DNA of 59,721 bases from Thermodesulfobacteriota bacterium (GTDB taxonomy: Bacteria; Desulfobacterota; Thermodesulfobacteria; Thermodesulfobacteriales; Thermodesulfobacteriaceae), in NCBI GenBank assembly GCA_030550555.1, contig JAUQPD010000024.1, positions 1 through 59,721 of the forward strand, in the 5' to 3' direction. Positions 58,560 to 59,721 of the stretch are shown piece after piece; position 1 is the first letter of the stretch; the number at the start of each line of letters is the position of its first letter. Both the position numbers and the translations under genes were made by a program. Under the pieces are notes generated by a model. It was not told the origin of the DNA. It worked only from the letters and a program-made list of their open reading frames with translations, and did not search any database.

Positions 58560-59126
58560 TTAATCCTTTTTAGTCTGAAATACAAGTGAGTTCCTTGAAA
58601 ACCTCTCCTCTTCGCTAAAGATACAACCGCAGTATTTTTGACGATAAATTCCTAATGAATGGGCCTTTTCTTTTCCAATTTTATATCCTTTGCGCCAGTC
58701 CTCGTAGAAGAACTCAATTTGATACTTTTCTGCGATCTCTTCTCCAATTGATTTAATCAGGTCGTGAAGTTGAAAGGGACTCTGGAGAAGAGTTGTAGTG
58801 AAGGCAGTATAATTAAGAGATTTGGCAAGTTTGGCTGTCTTTTCAAGTCTAATGTAGTAGCACCTTTCACATCTTTTTGGCTTCTCCCAGCATAAGAGAG
58901 TTTCCTCAAGGAAACTCTTCAAACCATAAGTTCTATCCCATATGATCTCAATTCCCTCCTGTTTAGCAACTTCTTCAAGGGCTCTAATTCTTGCCTTGAA
59001 CTCCTGAAGGGGATGGATATTTGGATTATAGAAGTAGCCAGTGAAGTAAATATTTCGCTCTCTAAGAGTTTGTATTGGATAAAGACTACATGGCCCGCAA
59101 CAGATATGTAAAAGGAGTTTAAACAC
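58560..59126 (-). CDS. queH: Epoxyqueuosine reductase QueH
   Basis: A 188-aa member of the DUF208 family, now known as QueH, which reduces epoxyqueuosine to queuosine in tRNA independently of cobalamin. Conserved cysteines: HICCGPCSLYP (Cys 9, 10, 13), RCERCYYIRLEKTA and QKYCGCIFSEEER, expected to hold an Fe-S cluster and a metal. GTG 59126 follows AGGAGATGATAA. It is 15 nt downstream of the wrbA-type gene. Confidence 0.92.
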   Translation of the reverse strand: MFKLLLHICCGPCSLYPIQTLRERNIYFTGYFYNPNIHPLQEFKARIRALEEVAKQEGIEIIWDRTYGLKSFLEETLLCWEKPKRCERCYYIRLEKTAKLAKSLNYTAFTTTLLQSPFQLHDLIKSIGEEIAEKYQIEFFYEDWRKGYKIGKEKAHSLGIYRQKYCGCIFSEEERFSRNSLVFQTKKD

Positions 59127-59141
59127 TTATCATCTCCTGAG

Positions 59142-59720
59142 TTAGGACCGAAGCTTTAAGCCAATTTCTGCAAGCCTTTTTCCAAAGGCCCTAAGAATAG
59201 CCCTTTCGTCTTCATCGATCTCTCTCTGGGAGTTATCTCCAGCGACATGTCCTGGTCCATAAGGAGAGCCACCACCTTTGGTCGTGAAAAGGTTGGTGAC
59301 CGTGTAGGGAACTCCAACAAAAATCATACCAAGATGGAGGAGAGCAGGAAGCAGTGAAAAAATTGTCATTTCTTGTCCGCCATGAAGAGTTGAAGTAGAA
59401 ACAAATATTCCTGCAGGTTTGCCAACAAGGGCTCCTTCTTGCCAAAGTGGAGAGAGTCTGTCAATTTGATTCTTGAGCTGAGCAGAGACGACCCCAAATC
59501 GAGTAGGAGTTCCAAAGGCAACAGCTCCTGCTGATCGGAAGTCGTCAAGAGTGACAAGAGGCACGTCCTTTTGTAGCTCCTTTCCTCGTCTTATGTCCTC
59601 ACGAGACTGAATTATCTCTTCAGGAATAAGCTCTGGGACTGTCCTTATGACTGGTTCTGCTCCAGGAACTTGTCGAACTCCTTCAGCTATCTCAAGGGCC
59701 ATCTTATAAGTGTTACCAAA
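59142..59720 (-). CDS. wrbA: NAD(P)H:quinone oxidoreductase, WrbA type (5' end cut by window)
   Basis: Flavodoxin-fold protein reducing quinones with two electrons. The visible part reads FGNTYKMALEIAEGV (FMN phosphate loop) from the window edge; the ATG at 59702 is internal, corresponding to the conserved HTYKMAEAIAEG of WrbA. Downstream are AVAFGTPTRFGVVSAQLKNQID, FVSTSTLHGGQEMT (FMN-binding) and GGGSPYGPGHVAGDNSQREIDEDE, all WrbA hallmarks. The first ~15 codons lie outside the window. Confidence 0.92.
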   Translation of the reverse strand, partial: FGNTYKMALEIAEGVRQVPGAEPVIRTVPELIPEEIIQSREDIRRGKELQKDVPLVTLDDFRSAGAVAFGTPTRFGVVSAQLKNQIDRLSPLWQEGALVGKPAGIFVSTSTLHGGQEMTIFSLLPALLHLGMIFVGVPYTVTNLFTTKGGGSPYGPGHVAGDNSQREIDEDERAILRAFGKRLAEIGLKLRS

Positions 59721-59721
59721 C

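Noticed and set aside
1-59721. CRISPR arrays, prophage, or complete insertion sequences
   Set aside because: No regularly spaced repeats, phage structural genes or intact transposase were seen anywhere in the window.

Overview
The window reads as a chromosomal segment of a thermophilic, anaerobic Gram-negative bacterium. It encodes a full-length reverse gyrase, the hallmark of (hyper)thermophiles. It also encodes outer-membrane machinery (BamD, a TonB-dependent receptor, TonB, TolQ), futalosine-pathway menaquinone enzymes (MqnB, MqnD), an indolepyruvate:ferredoxin oxidoreductase, HslUV and FeoAB. The base composition is AT-rich and genes are tightly packed, with many 4 to 40 nt overlaps. This combination best fits the Thermodesulfobacteria (a Caldimicrobium or Thermodesulfobacterium relative). 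That assignment is inferred from gene content, not from a marker-gene search.

Layout. 1-6.1 kb: the end of a TPR protein, then iorB, two tandem arylacetate-CoA ligase plus ACT-protein pairs, and a convergent iorA that lacks the usual ferredoxin tail. Next come tRNA-Leu(CAA), a fused degenerate-IMPase/Nudix protein and a stand-alone RibD-type reductase (6.3-8.3 kb). 8.4-17.2 kb (minus strand) is a cobalamin-riboswitch-controlled operon: btuB-like receptor, cbiZ, a DUF2162 permease, an ExbB-like channel, a DUF2149 ExbD-like protein and a very large CobN-like protein with a signal peptide and a C-terminal membrane anchor. tonB is divergent from it. 18-29 kb holds housekeeping genes (yihY, a GGCT-like protein, leuA, pilW-like, yjbQ, an L,D-transpeptidase, panC, panD, rimO, an MFS carrier, hslVU). 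29.3-35.8 kb holds a ChlI/ChlD-type AAA+ chelatase pair followed by reverse gyrase.

35.8-37.9 kb carries ccsA, a CBS-domain protein and a GYD protein. 38-39.4 kb is a small decaying patch with a duplicated DUF2325 gene (one copy damaged) and a broken AAA-ATPase/nuclease-fold pseudogene. 39.4-43.7 kb is an iron locus with three Fur-like palindromes: an FeoA-GGDEF fusion, an HD-GYP phosphodiesterase, a cysteine-bearing FeoA, a normal FeoA and FeoB. 43.8 kb is tRNA-Leu(GAG). 44-49.1 kb (minus) is secG-dxr-rseP-tsaB-dppB-dppC. 49.2-53.5 kb is a MurU-AmgK fusion, a small unknown gene, mqnB, mqnD and an orphan tolQ. 53.5-59.7 kb is trxA-trxB-bamD convergent with a zinc ribbon gene, secA, queH and a wrbA-type flavoprotein cut by the window edge.

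The most unusual content is (1) the corrinoid locus, where the CobN-like chelatase homologue, and apparently also CbiZ, carry export signals and sit with a dedicated ExbB/ExbD-like proton-channel pair, suggesting extracytoplasmic corrinoid or cobalt processing powered by the proton motive force; and (2) the Fur-box-flanked iron locus that wires an FeoA-type domain directly to c-di-GMP synthesis, next to a c-di-GMP-degrading HD-GYP protein.
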